A stretch of DNA of 51,151 nt. Source: a virus. This document shows, piece by piece, positions 13,865 through 21,302 of this stretch. Each line of letters begins with the position of its first letter. Position 1 is the stretch's first letter. The notes beneath the pieces were generated by a model that saw only the letters and a program-made list of their open reading frames with translations, ran no database searches and was not told the DNA's origin. Where the stretch lies: positions 1 through 51,151 of the IMG/VR virus record IMGVR_UViG_3300027822_000017; one strand, given 5' to 3'. The translations under genes were made by a program, and so were the position numbers.

Positions 13865-14316
13865 TGAATAAGTTACTACAAGCGGTTATTAATGAAAGTG
13901 AACTGTTTGGTTCGAGAGCCTGGGGAGGTAGTACTGATGACTCAGACTGGGACTACATAACCTCTATGCTATATATTGTAGATATTAGGACACTCTTAAA
14001 TTCTGACCCTGAAGTTGAAAATATAATTTGTAGTGAGTATGATAACAATGTCCTAGCTAATAAGGAATCAGTTAAGTTTCGATATAGAGGTAAAATTTAT
14101 AACTTCATATTCTATGAACCTGAGAATCTGTGGATTAGTAAGTCAGTTAACTCTCTAATGTATAAGATAAAAGACGTAGAGGTATTTCACAAACGGGTTA
14201 GCAATAATAAAAGTATAAGAATTAAATTTTGTGAGATGTACTTCGATACCCTAAACCCTTTGGATTTAGATGTTAATACGGATACATACCCTTCAGTACC
14301 TTGGGGTACACATTGA
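13864..14316 (+). CDS. Nucleotidyltransferase-fold protein
   Basis: A 150-residue protein. ELFGSRAWGGSTDDSDWDYI (residues 13-32) is the GS-x(9-11)-DxD signature of the polymerase-beta-like minimal nucleotidyltransferase fold (G16, S17, D28, D30); KFRYRGKIYNFIFYE would supply the later strand. Such proteins transfer a nucleotide to a protein, RNA or small molecule; the target is unknown. The start is GTG. The middle of a dense operon gives no further clue. Confidence 0.75.
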   Translation: MNKLLQAVINESELFGSRAWGGSTDDSDWDYITSMLYIVDIRTLLNSDPEVENIICSEYDNNVLANKESVKFRYRGKIYNFIFYEPENLWISKSVNSLMYKIKDVEVFHKRVSNNKSIRIKFCEMYFDTLNPLDLDVNTDTYPSVPWGTH

Positions 14317-14329
14317 TAGGAAATTACAA

Positions 14330-14737
14330 ATGTCGGATAAAACAAGAAACAATGGTAACTGGACTGAGGCTAGGTACAATAGCTTTATAACTTCAGCTTT
14401 ACGAAACGCTCATGGTAGATGGGGCCCTAAGGCACAGGCTAAGAAGAATGCTAGAATAAGTCGTGGTATATATCGCTGTAGTGCGTGCGGTGAACTAGGT
14501 CCAGCTACTCTACCACCAGACCCAGGAAAGAAGAGACGTAAGAACAATGCAGCAGTCGACCATATTGAACCAGTGGTTGACCCAGCAGTTGGTAAGACAA
14601 CATGGGATGAATATATCAACAGGATGTTTGTAGAGGTGGAAGGATACCAAGTACTCTGTTACAGTTGTCATAAGAAAAAGACTAATGAAGAGACCAAGGT
14701 CGCCGCTGAACGTAGGAGTAAAGAGAAAGATGCCTAG
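14330..14737 (+). CDS. HNH endonuclease-like protein
   Basis: A 135-residue protein. Zn-type pairs CSAC (near residue 46) and CYSC (near 111) frame VDHIEPVVDP (the DH of the HNH motif) and YQVLCYSCHKKKTNEE (the final H/N). The N-terminus is Arg/Lys-rich. It occupies the place of a structure-resolving endonuclease (T7 gp3, T4 endo VII-like) in the replication cluster, or it could be a homing nuclease. An earlier frame start at 14270 overlaps the previous gene and is rejected. Confidence 0.75.
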   Translation: MSDKTRNNGNWTEARYNSFITSALRNAHGRWGPKAQAKKNARISRGIYRCSACGELGPATLPPDPGKKRRKNNAAVDHIEPVVDPAVGKTTWDEYINRMFVEVEGYQVLCYSCHKKKTNEETKVAAERRSKEKDA

Positions 14738-14906
14738 TTATTATGTTGATGGAGGACCAGTAGACGTTGATGAGGTTTTACCTTCGTTAAAGTTCTATAC
14801 TAATGACGGATTTATCATATGGGATGAAGCCCTAGTTTCTGTTGATGAAGTGGTAGCCTCAGTAGAATTATACTATAGGTTGAAGGAAGAAAATAATGAT
14901 GAATGA
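14730..14906 (+). CDS. Small acidic hypothetical protein
   Basis: A 58-residue acidic protein with an internal near-repeat: VDVDEVLPSLKFYTNDG and VSVDEVVASVELYYRLK. GGAGTAAAGA lies upstream. It overlaps both neighbours. Not recognised. Confidence 0.5.
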   Translation: MPSYYVDGGPVDVDEVLPSLKFYTNDGFIIWDEALVSVDEVVASVELYYRLKEENNDE

Positions 14907-15135
14907 GTATGAGGGTTACAGTCTATTCATAGATGTTGATGATTACAAATTAGCACAGAATAATAGGATGAAGGTCTTAGTCAAGATGATTGAAGGTAAT
15001 CTAACAGATGAGGGTATGTTATCCACACAAGGCATTGATATAATAGTTGGATATGTTAGAAGCTTCGACGGGATGGTACAAGATAATTTACTAACCAAAC
15101 TAACTAAAGAGCTGAAGAGAAGGAATCTGTTATGA
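14896..15135 (+). CDS. Small helical hypothetical protein
   Basis: A 79-residue protein with an acidic N-terminus (FIDVDDYKLAQ) and a basic C-terminal helix (LLTKLTKELKRRNLL). It overlaps the previous gene by 11 bases and the next by 4. Not recognised. Confidence 0.5.
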   Translation: MMNEYEGYSLFIDVDDYKLAQNNRMKVLVKMIEGNLTDEGMLSTQGIDIIVGYVRSFDGMVQDNLLTKLTKELKRRNLL

Positions 15136-15338
15136 ATACTAGACATCGTTCTGAACGTTCTGTTAGGAGTAAAACTGTTATGGGAGTTGAGCTTCTAATC
15201 TATGAAGGGAAGAACAACACAACAATTTATACGACACAAGCTGGTAACATTATATGGGATACAGGGAGTACCTCCGATTCATCAGTAAGAGCTGCCCTAT
15301 TTGCACATGCAACTAGGTCTAAAGGGGATTTAAAGTGA
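15132..15338 (+). CDS. Small basic hypothetical protein
   Basis: A 68-residue protein with an Arg-rich N-terminus (TRHRSERSVRSKT) and a beta-type middle (VELLIYEGKNNTTIY). ATGA-type overlaps on both sides. Not recognised. Confidence 0.5.
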   Translation: MNTRHRSERSVRSKTVMGVELLIYEGKNNTTIYTTQAGNIIWDTGSTSDSSVRAALFAHATRSKGDLK

Positions 15339-16102
15339 GTAGGGATATATTAGTAATAGCGGACACACAAGTAACAAAAGACTCTAACCTTGAGCATCTC
15401 CGTTCCCTGGCAAGGTACATTATCAAACATCGTCCAGCACACATAGTACACATAGGTGACAATTGGGACTTCGAGAGTTTAAGTTTCTATGCTTCCCCTC
15501 TAGAGAGTGAAGGGCGTAGACTAGCTGATGACTTAGCTGCTGGATTTGTAGCACTTAACATCATAACTGATGCAATCAACGAGATGAATGCTAAACAGAA
15601 GAAGAAGAAGTACAAGCCTACTTTAAACTTCATTGCTGGAAACCATGAGGAACGTCTGTTCCGTATGGAGGCGAAGAACCCGCACCTATCTGGGCTAGTT
15701 GACCTGGTTGGTGGTATTGAAGTATCCGGTTGGACCTTTAACAAATACCTTATGCCATTATGGTTAGATGGTATTGCATTCAATCATTACATGCCTAATC
15801 CTGAGAGCGGTAAGCCAATAGGCGGTGGTATTGAGAACAAGCTTAACAAACATCAACACTCTTTCGTACATGGACACCAACAAAAGTATCAGTATGGTAG
15901 AAGACAAACTATGAATGGACAGCCTCACTTTGGTGTTTGTGCTGGAGCATTCTATATTAATGATGAAGCTTATCGAGGTGCATATAACACGGAGATTAGG
16001 GGATTTGTCCACATGAAGAACTTTACTAATCGGTATGGCTTCAGTGATTATGACGTAGACTTTGTTAGCTTAGAAAGATTGATGGAGAAGTACCATGTAT
16101 AA
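15335..16102 (+). CDS. Calcineurin-like metallophosphoesterase
   Basis: A 255-residue protein with the ordered motifs of the family: ADTQ near residue 8 (D-x-H variant with Gln), GDNWD near 43, GNHEER near 104, FNHY near 148 and GHQQ near 178. It binds two divalent metals and hydrolyses phosphodiester or phosphomonoester bonds; in phages it may act on nucleotides or nucleic acid ends. GTG start, overlapping the previous gene. The His-to-Gln change in motif I is a conservative oddity. Confidence 0.85.
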   Translation: MSRDILVIADTQVTKDSNLEHLRSLARYIIKHRPAHIVHIGDNWDFESLSFYASPLESEGRRLADDLAAGFVALNIITDAINEMNAKQKKKKYKPTLNFIAGNHEERLFRMEAKNPHLSGLVDLVGGIEVSGWTFNKYLMPLWLDGIAFNHYMPNPESGKPIGGGIENKLNKHQHSFVHGHQQKYQYGRRQTMNGQPHFGVCAGAFYINDEAYRGAYNTEIRGFVHMKNFTNRYGFSDYDVDFVSLERLMEKYHV

Positions 16103-16169
16103 ATTCGTACTCGTACGTACTGATTGTTGGGTACAATTAAATACGACAGTTCCTAAAGATGCAGAGTAA
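16095..16169 (+). CDS. Possible micropeptide
   Basis: A 24-residue frame overlapping the phosphoesterase stop and the start of the next gene in the same ATGA style as its neighbours. There is no other evidence that it is translated. Confidence 0.25.
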   Translation: MYKFVLVRTDCWVQLNTTVPKDAE

Positions 16170-16368
16170 ATGGCAGTCACTAAAGGAAACTGTAACTCAT
16201 GTAGGGTTAGGTTATATAGCTGCCCTTGCTACTCAGTTTGTTGTCTTTCCAATGTATGGAATGGATGTTACATTCTTTGAGCAGTTACAAATCGGTTGGA
16301 TATTTACAGCAGTAGCCCTGGCTAGGGTGTTCTTAGTCAGACGGTACTATAATTGGAAGCACAAATGA
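16159..16368 (+). CDS. Two-helix membrane protein
   Basis: A 69-residue protein with hydrophobic segments at about 14-34 (HVGLGYIAALATQFVVFPMY) and 41-57 (QIGWIFTAVALARVFLV), ending in a basic tail RRYYNWKHK. It resembles the small DUF7220-type phage membrane proteins by pattern (tentative). The role is unknown; it is not next to lysis genes. Confidence 0.6.
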   Translation: MQSKWQSLKETVTHVGLGYIAALATQFVVFPMYGMDVTFFEQLQIGWIFTAVALARVFLVRRYYNWKHK

Positions 16369-16493
16369 TTAACTGGAGAGTTGTAGGTAAGACACTATAT
16401 GAGATGGCGCTGCTTGTACTGGCTGATTGGTTAGACAAGCTTGCTAAACTTTCAGATGTGAACTACAGAATAGATATTGAGGGATTGGAATAA
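16365..16493 (+). CDS. Small hypothetical peptide
   Basis: A 42-residue amphipathic peptide (LYEMALLVLADWLDKLAKL) overlapping the previous gene by 4 bases. It could associate with the membrane. Not recognised. Confidence 0.4.
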   Translation: MINWRVVGKTLYEMALLVLADWLDKLAKLSDVNYRIDIEGLE

Positions 16494-16536
16494 CTGTAAC
16501 AACCGATGTAGTACTTTATTTGGTAAAGGATAAATT

Positions 16537-16611
16537 ATGATTGAGACATATGTAGTGGTGATTATAGTACTTATATCAGCGATGATATGGGAAGATATGG
16601 ATGAACATTAG
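16537..16611 (+). CDS. Possible membrane micropeptide
   Basis: A 24-residue frame with one hydrophobic helix (YVVVIIVLISAMIW), AAAGGA upstream, and an 11-base overlap with thyX. The preceding spacer contains ATGTAGTACTTTAT (16506-16519), which recurs at 20877-20890. Translation is unproven. Confidence 0.3.
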   Translation: MIETYVVVIIVLISAMIWEDMDEH

Positions 16612-17185
16612 ATTAGTTGACTACACCAGTGATTCTGAGAGGTCAGTAGCACGACATGCTGGTGTATGTTATGGCTCACCAACAGATGATAATAGCTTAG
16701 ATAGACGTATAAAACACCTGATGAAGGTAAAACACTTAGCAACATTGAGGTTTGCATATGCTACCTTTGAAGTGGATGGTGTTAGCCGTAACTGTACACA
16801 CCAGCTCGTGAGACACCCTCACATCTCCTATCTCCAAGAATCACAACGTTATGTAAAGACTAGGATTGAGTGGGTTACACCTCCTGATATTGCCTCTAGG
16901 CCAGACCTGAATGTAATATTTCAAGATAGTTGCTCTGATGTTTTTCAGCTATACCAACATCTAACGGAGAGTGGCATAAAGAAAGAGGATGCACGATATG
17001 TATTACCATCTGCAGCAATCAGTAAGATTATGATGACTGGTAACTTGCAGTCATGGTACGATTTTTTAGTTAACAGAACAGACAGCCATGCACAATGGGA
17101 AATAAGAGAGGTTGCTGTTGAGGTTGGTAAGCAGCTCTATGCAGTAGCACCTAATGTATTTAAAGAATTTAAAGGCGAAGAATAG
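16601..17185 (+). CDS. thyX: FAD-dependent thymidylate synthase ThyX
   Basis: A 194-residue protein. It makes dTMP from dUMP using methylene-tetrahydrofolate and FAD. The ThyX signature region is RHPHISYLQESQRYV (RHR-x7-S consensus, with Pro for the third Arg). NCTHQLVRH, VLPSAAISKIMMTGNLQSW and the RTDSHAQWEIREVA segment match the fold and dUMP-binding positions. It is close to the usual 200-250 residues. With the reductase at 17886 it provides dNTPs for replication. Confidence 0.92.
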   Translation: MNIRLVDYTSDSERSVARHAGVCYGSPTDDNSLDRRIKHLMKVKHLATLRFAYATFEVDGVSRNCTHQLVRHPHISYLQESQRYVKTRIEWVTPPDIASRPDLNVIFQDSCSDVFQLYQHLTESGIKKEDARYVLPSAAISKIMMTGNLQSWYDFLVNRTDSHAQWEIREVAVEVGKQLYAVAPNVFKEFKGEE

Positions 17186-17529
17186 TGGAAGATATATATA
17201 ATAGGATAGAAGGTGATGCTGATGAGTACTATAGCTTAGACCCCTTCCCTTCAGTACCACAATCTGAATCTAATGAGTCAGACGGTGGTTCATCCTCCTA
17301 CTACGGGTTTGTAATACCTGGGGTAGGTCTCATGCAAGTAGAAGATATTATACAGTATATGGTAGGAAATGACTTTGACCTGGGGAATGTTATAAAAGCA
17401 TCTCGACGTATATACATGTATTCGAGAGGGAAGGGAAAGAAAGGAACCAGTGCTGAGTATGACTGGAACAAAATTAAATATACATCCGAGAAACGGTTAC
17501 GGAGGATACGTGATGGTATACACAGATAA
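17185..17529 (+). CDS. DUF3310-like protein
   Basis: A 114-residue protein. The C-terminal half (VEDIIQYMV, FDLGNVIKASRRI, then GKGKKGTSAEYDWNKIKY) has the Q/E-I, G-N-x-x-KY-x-x-R and DL-KA-Y pattern of DUF3310, a family that includes T7 gp1.7 (nucleotide kinase). The N-terminus is a Ser/acidic linker. It lies between thyX and the reductase, consistent with nucleotide metabolism. GTG start. Identification is by pattern only. Confidence 0.55.
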   Translation: MEDIYNRIEGDADEYYSLDPFPSVPQSESNESDGGSSSYYGFVIPGVGLMQVEDIIQYMVGNDFDLGNVIKASRRIYMYSRGKGKKGTSAEYDWNKIKYTSEKRLRRIRDGIHR

Positions 17530-17722
17530 ATCAGATGAGGTAACAACACATAGAGGACAACAGGTGGTAGCAGAAACAGAGTTGTTACTGGCTAAACAAT
17601 ATACTAGTGAAGATAGAATTTACTCATACATATCTGCACTTGAAGAGAAGTTTAGCGAGGATAATCCAAGCTCTTGGTATTCGATAGGTAAATACCTCCA
17701 GACTAAAAAGGATAATCAATGA
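17513..17722 (+). CDS. Small hypothetical protein
   Basis: A 69-residue polar, helical protein (ETELLLAKQYTSEDRIYSYI). GGAGG sits 8 bases before the chosen ATG. It overlaps the previous gene by 17 bases. Not recognised. Confidence 0.5.
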   Translation: MVYTDKSDEVTTHRGQQVVAETELLLAKQYTSEDRIYSYISALEEKFSEDNPSSWYSIGKYLQTKKDNQ

Positions 17723-17895
17723 TTTCAAACAATTTTATAACAGTACCTCGTGATGAATGGGATGAGTTACAAGTTGAACTTCTTAGACTATATGCTATAG
17801 AGCGTAGAGTGATTAGTCGAGTAAAGATACCAGATGAAACACTTGACGAGTACATTAATAACCTACCTAAACTAGAGGATAGACTATGGGTTTAA
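17719..17895 (+). CDS. Small hypothetical protein
   Basis: A 58-residue charged, helical protein (WDELQVELLRLYAIERRV). It overlaps the previous gene by 4 bases and the reductase gene by 10. Not recognised. Confidence 0.5.
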   Translation: MISNNFITVPRDEWDELQVELLRLYAIERRVISRVKIPDETLDEYINNLPKLEDRLWV

Positions 17896-19868
17896 ACCAC
17901 AATGAAATACGCGGTAATGTAGTTGCAAGGCGTACGTATAGCCGCCCATTGAATGAGGAAGGTACTGAGTTTGAGACCTGGCATCAGACTATTACCAGAG
18001 TTATTGGCCATCAGAGATGGCTGTGGGAACGTGCTAAGGACGAACCTCTAAATGAAATTGATGAGTCTGAACTTGATGAGCTTAAAGACCTCCTACTATC
18101 TAAGAAATCTTCTGTATCCGGTAGAACCCTTTGGCTTGGTGGCACTGAGGTTGCCAAGAAGCGAGAGGCCAGTCAGTTTAATTGCACATTCACTAAGTTA
18201 GAAACAGTCAATGATGTGGTTGATATGATATGGCTATTAATGCAAGGTTCTGGAACAGGATTTTTACCTGTCACTGGTGTACTAAATGGATTTTCTAAGA
18301 ACATAGAAGAGATTGGAACCATTAGTAGTACATTGACAGAGAAGTTATTAGGTGTTGATGAAAACATTGAAATCTTTGAAGATGGTGTATGGACTATAAA
18401 AGTAGGTGACTCTGCTGAAGGATGGGCTAAAGCTTTTGGTAAACTAATAGCAGGCAAGTACTCTGCTCGTCAATTAGTATTTGATTTTTCAAACATTAGA
18501 CCTGCTGGTGAGAGATTAAACGGGTATGGGTGGATTAGTAGTGGTGATTCATCACTAGGAAACGCACTAGTGGCTATCGCCGAGATACTTAATAAGAGGG
18601 CAGGACAGCTCCTAACACGTATTGATTTGTTAGACATAGGTAATTGGCTAGGTACTGTATTAAGTAGCCGTAGGAGTGCAGAGATCGCCTTCCACAGGTT
18701 CGGAGACCCTGAGTGGGAAGAGTTTGCAGTTGCTAAGAAGGACTGTGCAATTGATAACCCGCAACGGTATCAATCTAACAACTCATTACTGTTCTACCAT
18801 AAGCCAACTAAGTTGGAGTTGCGTGGTCTATTTGAGATGATGCTTGAATCAGGAGGGAGTGAGCCTGGATTCTTCAATGCTAAGTCAGCAGAAGAGAGGG
18901 CGCCTTGGTTTAAAGGTGCCAATCCTTGCGGAGAAATTCTCCTTGGCAATAAAAGTCAATGCAACCTAGTAGAAACTAACCTTACAGCATTCAACAATGA
19001 TTGGGAAGGACTACTAAAAGCTATCCACCTTATAGGAAGAGCTAACTATAGACAGACCTGTGTTAATCTAAAGGACGGTATACTCCAAGACTCCTGGCAC
19101 GAACTTAATGAGTTTCTCAGACTGACTGGAGTAGGTGTTACTGGTATCACGGGGTGGGAGTTTAAGGATGATGCAGGTATGTGGCAACTCATTAGAGATA
19201 AAGCCCATGAATCTGTTAACTCTATGGCATACGAGCTTGGCTTACCTCGCTCTAAAGCCACTACGACAATTAAACCGAGCGGAACGCTAAGCAAAGTGAT
19301 GGGGGTTACAGAGGGTATTCATAAACCGCTAGGAAAGTACATCTTCAACAATATTATATTTGCTAAGGCAGACCCATTAGTATCTAAACTGAGAGGAGCT
19401 GGTTATGCAATCATGGACAACCCTAGGGATAGTAAATCTTACATCATTACTTTTCCTGTACGCTGGGATAGTGTGGAGTTTGACCGGGTATTGGATAGAG
19501 GGAGACAGTTGGACATTAACACGGACACGGCTATTCAACAACTTGATAGATACAAGCTTGTCATGGATAACTATGTTGACCATAATTGTTCTATTACAGT
19601 AAGCTATAGTCCCGAAGAAGTACCAGACATTGTCAATTGGCTTGATGAGAACTGGGATACATATGTTGGTGTTAGCTGGCTACTACGTGATGACCCAACT
19701 AAGACAGCACAGGACCTAGGTTTCGATTACCTACCACAAGACGTTGTAACAAAGGAGGTATGGGAAGAGTATGCTAGTAGCTTACGAGGTTTTGACTTTG
19801 AAGGGACGGAAACTTTTTCAGAAATATCACATGAGACTTGTTCAACAGGTTCATGTCCAATTAAATAG
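17886..19868 (+). CDS. Adenosylcobalamin-dependent (class II) ribonucleotide reductase
   Basis: A 660-residue monomeric ribonucleoside-triphosphate reductase of the RTPR type. The opening RTYSRPL is typical. C100 (FNCTF) and the C-terminal C652-x4-C657 (CSTGSC) are the redox cysteines. NPCGEILL places the thiyl-radical cysteine at C348 with its Asn and Glu partners, followed by QCNLVE. KPSGTLSKVMGVTEGIH is the phosphate/substrate loop. It needs host vitamin B12, and no small radical subunit is needed or seen. It forms a dNTP supply module with ThyX. Confidence 0.93.
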   Translation: MGLNHNEIRGNVVARRTYSRPLNEEGTEFETWHQTITRVIGHQRWLWERAKDEPLNEIDESELDELKDLLLSKKSSVSGRTLWLGGTEVAKKREASQFNCTFTKLETVNDVVDMIWLLMQGSGTGFLPVTGVLNGFSKNIEEIGTISSTLTEKLLGVDENIEIFEDGVWTIKVGDSAEGWAKAFGKLIAGKYSARQLVFDFSNIRPAGERLNGYGWISSGDSSLGNALVAIAEILNKRAGQLLTRIDLLDIGNWLGTVLSSRRSAEIAFHRFGDPEWEEFAVAKKDCAIDNPQRYQSNNSLLFYHKPTKLELRGLFEMMLESGGSEPGFFNAKSAEERAPWFKGANPCGEILLGNKSQCNLVETNLTAFNNDWEGLLKAIHLIGRANYRQTCVNLKDGILQDSWHELNEFLRLTGVGVTGITGWEFKDDAGMWQLIRDKAHESVNSMAYELGLPRSKATTTIKPSGTLSKVMGVTEGIHKPLGKYIFNNIIFAKADPLVSKLRGAGYAIMDNPRDSKSYIITFPVRWDSVEFDRVLDRGRQLDINTDTAIQQLDRYKLVMDNYVDHNCSITVSYSPEEVPDIVNWLDENWDTYVGVSWLLRDDPTKTAQDLGFDYLPQDVVTKEVWEEYASSLRGFDFEGTETFSEISHETCSTGSCPIK

Positions 19869-19876
19869 GAGGAAAT

Positions 19877-20134
19877 ATGATATTCTGTGAAGCAAGAAGA
19901 TTATTACTAGAAGGTAGGATGGTAAGACGTGATGGGTGGGCAGGTAAAGATGTATACCTGTTTATGGTAGAGAGTACGGAGTGGGAGTTTACTACTGACA
20001 TTGAGGACCATCAAATTAATGAAGCCAGGACTACTGGATTTATAGCCATGCGAACCTCTCTAAATGAAGTTGCTCCTTGGAATCCTAATCAGAATGATAT
20101 AATGTCATCCGATTGGTTGGAATACTTTCCATGA
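19877..20134 (+). CDS. Tad2-like (DUF2829) anti-Thoeris protein
   Basis: An 85-residue protein. CEARRLLLEGRMVRRDGW then AGKDVYLFMV, GFIAMRT, EVAPWNPNQNDIMSSDWLEY follow the DUF2829 layout (A-x-x-x-L-x-x-G-x-x-V-x-R-x-GW-x-GK ... PW-x-x-x-x-x-D-x-x-x-x-DW). Tad2 proteins of this family sequester cyclic ADP-ribose signals from Thoeris TIR proteins. That this copy does so is inference. GGAGG precedes the ATG. It follows the reductase directly. Confidence 0.75.
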   Translation: MIFCEARRLLLEGRMVRRDGWAGKDVYLFMVESTEWEFTTDIEDHQINEARTTGFIAMRTSLNEVAPWNPNQNDIMSSDWLEYFP

Positions 20135-20304
20135 AAATTGAAGTAGGCGATGAAGTTACCTTCGATAGGGGAGGGCAAAGGATAGTAGGTGTTGTTCGGT
20201 TTGTTAATAAGAGTTTCTTGTTAGTTTATTCTGAACAACTCAACCAGAGTAACCATGAAGTCGTTGTTGAAATTGAGAATGATAAAGTAAGGGTAGGTAC
20301 GTGA
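20131..20304 (+). CDS. Small SH3-like hypothetical protein
   Basis: A 57-residue protein (EVGDEVTFDRGGQRIVGVVR) with the alternating strands of a small KOW/SH3-like barrel. It starts with an ATGA overlap on the Tad2-like gene. Function unknown. Confidence 0.5.
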   Translation: MKIEVGDEVTFDRGGQRIVGVVRFVNKSFLLVYSEQLNQSNHEVVVEIENDKVRVGT

Positions 20305-20305
20305 T

Positions 20306-20563
20306 ATGATTGGTTATAAGATAGGTACAGTAATAAACTCCATCGCTGAGAGGTTTAATGAGATAATCACAGTGGTGTTCCTGGATAAAGGTAAAGGTGA
20401 AATCTCAGTTGATGGAGTGAACCCTTCTTTGGTATACTCATTCTTAGACTCTATTAATTTTGGGGAGTATGAGATTGTTCAACTTAAAGACTTTGTATAC
20501 ATTGACACTAACAGTGAAGTTGAAATCAGAAGTGCTATTGAAAAGGAAAATGAGACAGGTTAG
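20306..20563 (+). CDS. Small hypothetical protein
   Basis: An 85-residue acidic protein of mixed strand and helix (ERFNEIITVVFLDKGKGEIS). It follows the previous gene by one base. Not recognised. Confidence 0.5.
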   Translation: MIGYKIGTVINSIAERFNEIITVVFLDKGKGEISVDGVNPSLVYSFLDSINFGEYEIVQLKDFVYIDTNSEVEIRSAIEKENETG

Positions 20564-20625
20564 TTAGTAGTTATCACTATGAATTAGATAAATAATTGAC
20601 TTAAGTAATATAGTAGGAAAATAGA

Positions 20626-20862
20626 ATGATTATAACAGGTAGTAATGGTAAAGGGTATTACATAGATTTAATGTCCGCTTTCTTAAACACAATTGGTTTT
20701 GTTGCATTAGTGACATCAATATGGGATGGAACATTAGCATTGATTGTAGGTATGCTCATCTTCATCTATGATGCAATGATACACCCTTACCCGGTGATTA
20801 CTGAGTTAGAGGATGTAGATGATGATGACGATTGGGGTGATGATGATATGGATACTGTATGA
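20626..20862 (+). CDS. Membrane protein with acidic tail, last plus-strand gene
   Basis: A 78-residue protein with two hydrophobic stretches (residues about 16-31 and 35-48, FVALVTSIW and LALIVGMLIFIY) and an extreme acidic C-terminus (DVDDDDDWGDDD). TAGGAAAA precedes the ATG. It may be an inner-membrane protein of the middle operon; a lysis role is possible but unsupported. Confidence 0.55.
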   Translation: MIITGSNGKGYYIDLMSAFLNTIGFVALVTSIWDGTLALIVGMLIFIYDAMIHPYPVITELEDVDDDDDWGDDDMDTV

Positions 20863-20911
20863 AGTTCGGTAGGCGAATGTAGTACTTTATGTAATAGTTA
20901 GAAACAAATAA

Positions 20912-20950
20912 GGGGAGGCCAGCGCAATGCTAGCTTCCCCCTTTCTTTTG
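20912..20950. terminator. Bidirectional terminator between convergent arms
   Basis: GGGGAGGCCAGC - GCAAT - GCTAGCTTCCCC forms a GC-rich hairpin (outer GGGGA/TCCCC, inner AGC/GCT) followed on the plus strand by CTTTCTTTTG. The minus-strand reading also runs into a T-rich stretch (TTATTTGTTTC). It sits exactly between the last plus-strand gene and the last minus-strand gene, so it should stop both transcripts. Confidence 0.85.
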
Positions 20951-20951
20951 T

Positions 20952-21302
20952 CTACCACCTAGCCTTCTCAGGTCGGGTATCTAAATGAGTGAACGAATCA
21001 TAAAAACCTAATCCGTACCTATCAGAGTGTACCTTATCTAAATATGAATAGACCTCAATAGGTGCAACATCCTTCACCCTGATGTCAACAGCCCTACCTG
21101 TCAAATGCTTAGAACGACTAGCACCTCCAATAACTGCGTTATGTTTAGAACACCTAGCAGCACTTAGGATATAAACTGGACTATCAAACCGTTCACGTAC
21201 AGCGGTAATTACGTTCAATGTCTCTGCATCAATCACATCAAAACCACATCCGCATTTACAACTTACCTCTTCCCTAGTGAAGTATCTATTAATCTTTCCC
21301 AT
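20952..21302 (-). CDS. Peptidase M15A endolysin
   Basis: A 116-residue protein of the D-Ala-D-Ala carboxypeptidase / endopeptidase type. The zinc ligands are in SKHLTGRAVDI (H-x6-D) and THLDTRP (final H); ILSAARCSKHN precedes the first. The N-terminus, FTREEVSCKCGCG, is the usual substrate-groove start of Peptidase_M15_3. It would cut peptidoglycan cross-links at lysis. It is the last gene of the late operon and overlaps the end of the giant gene by one base. Confidence 0.88.
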   Translation of the reverse strand: MGKINRYFTREEVSCKCGCGFDVIDAETLNVITAVRERFDSPVYILSAARCSKHNAVIGGASRSKHLTGRAVDIRVKDVAPIEVYSYLDKVHSDRYGLGFYDSFTHLDTRPEKARW

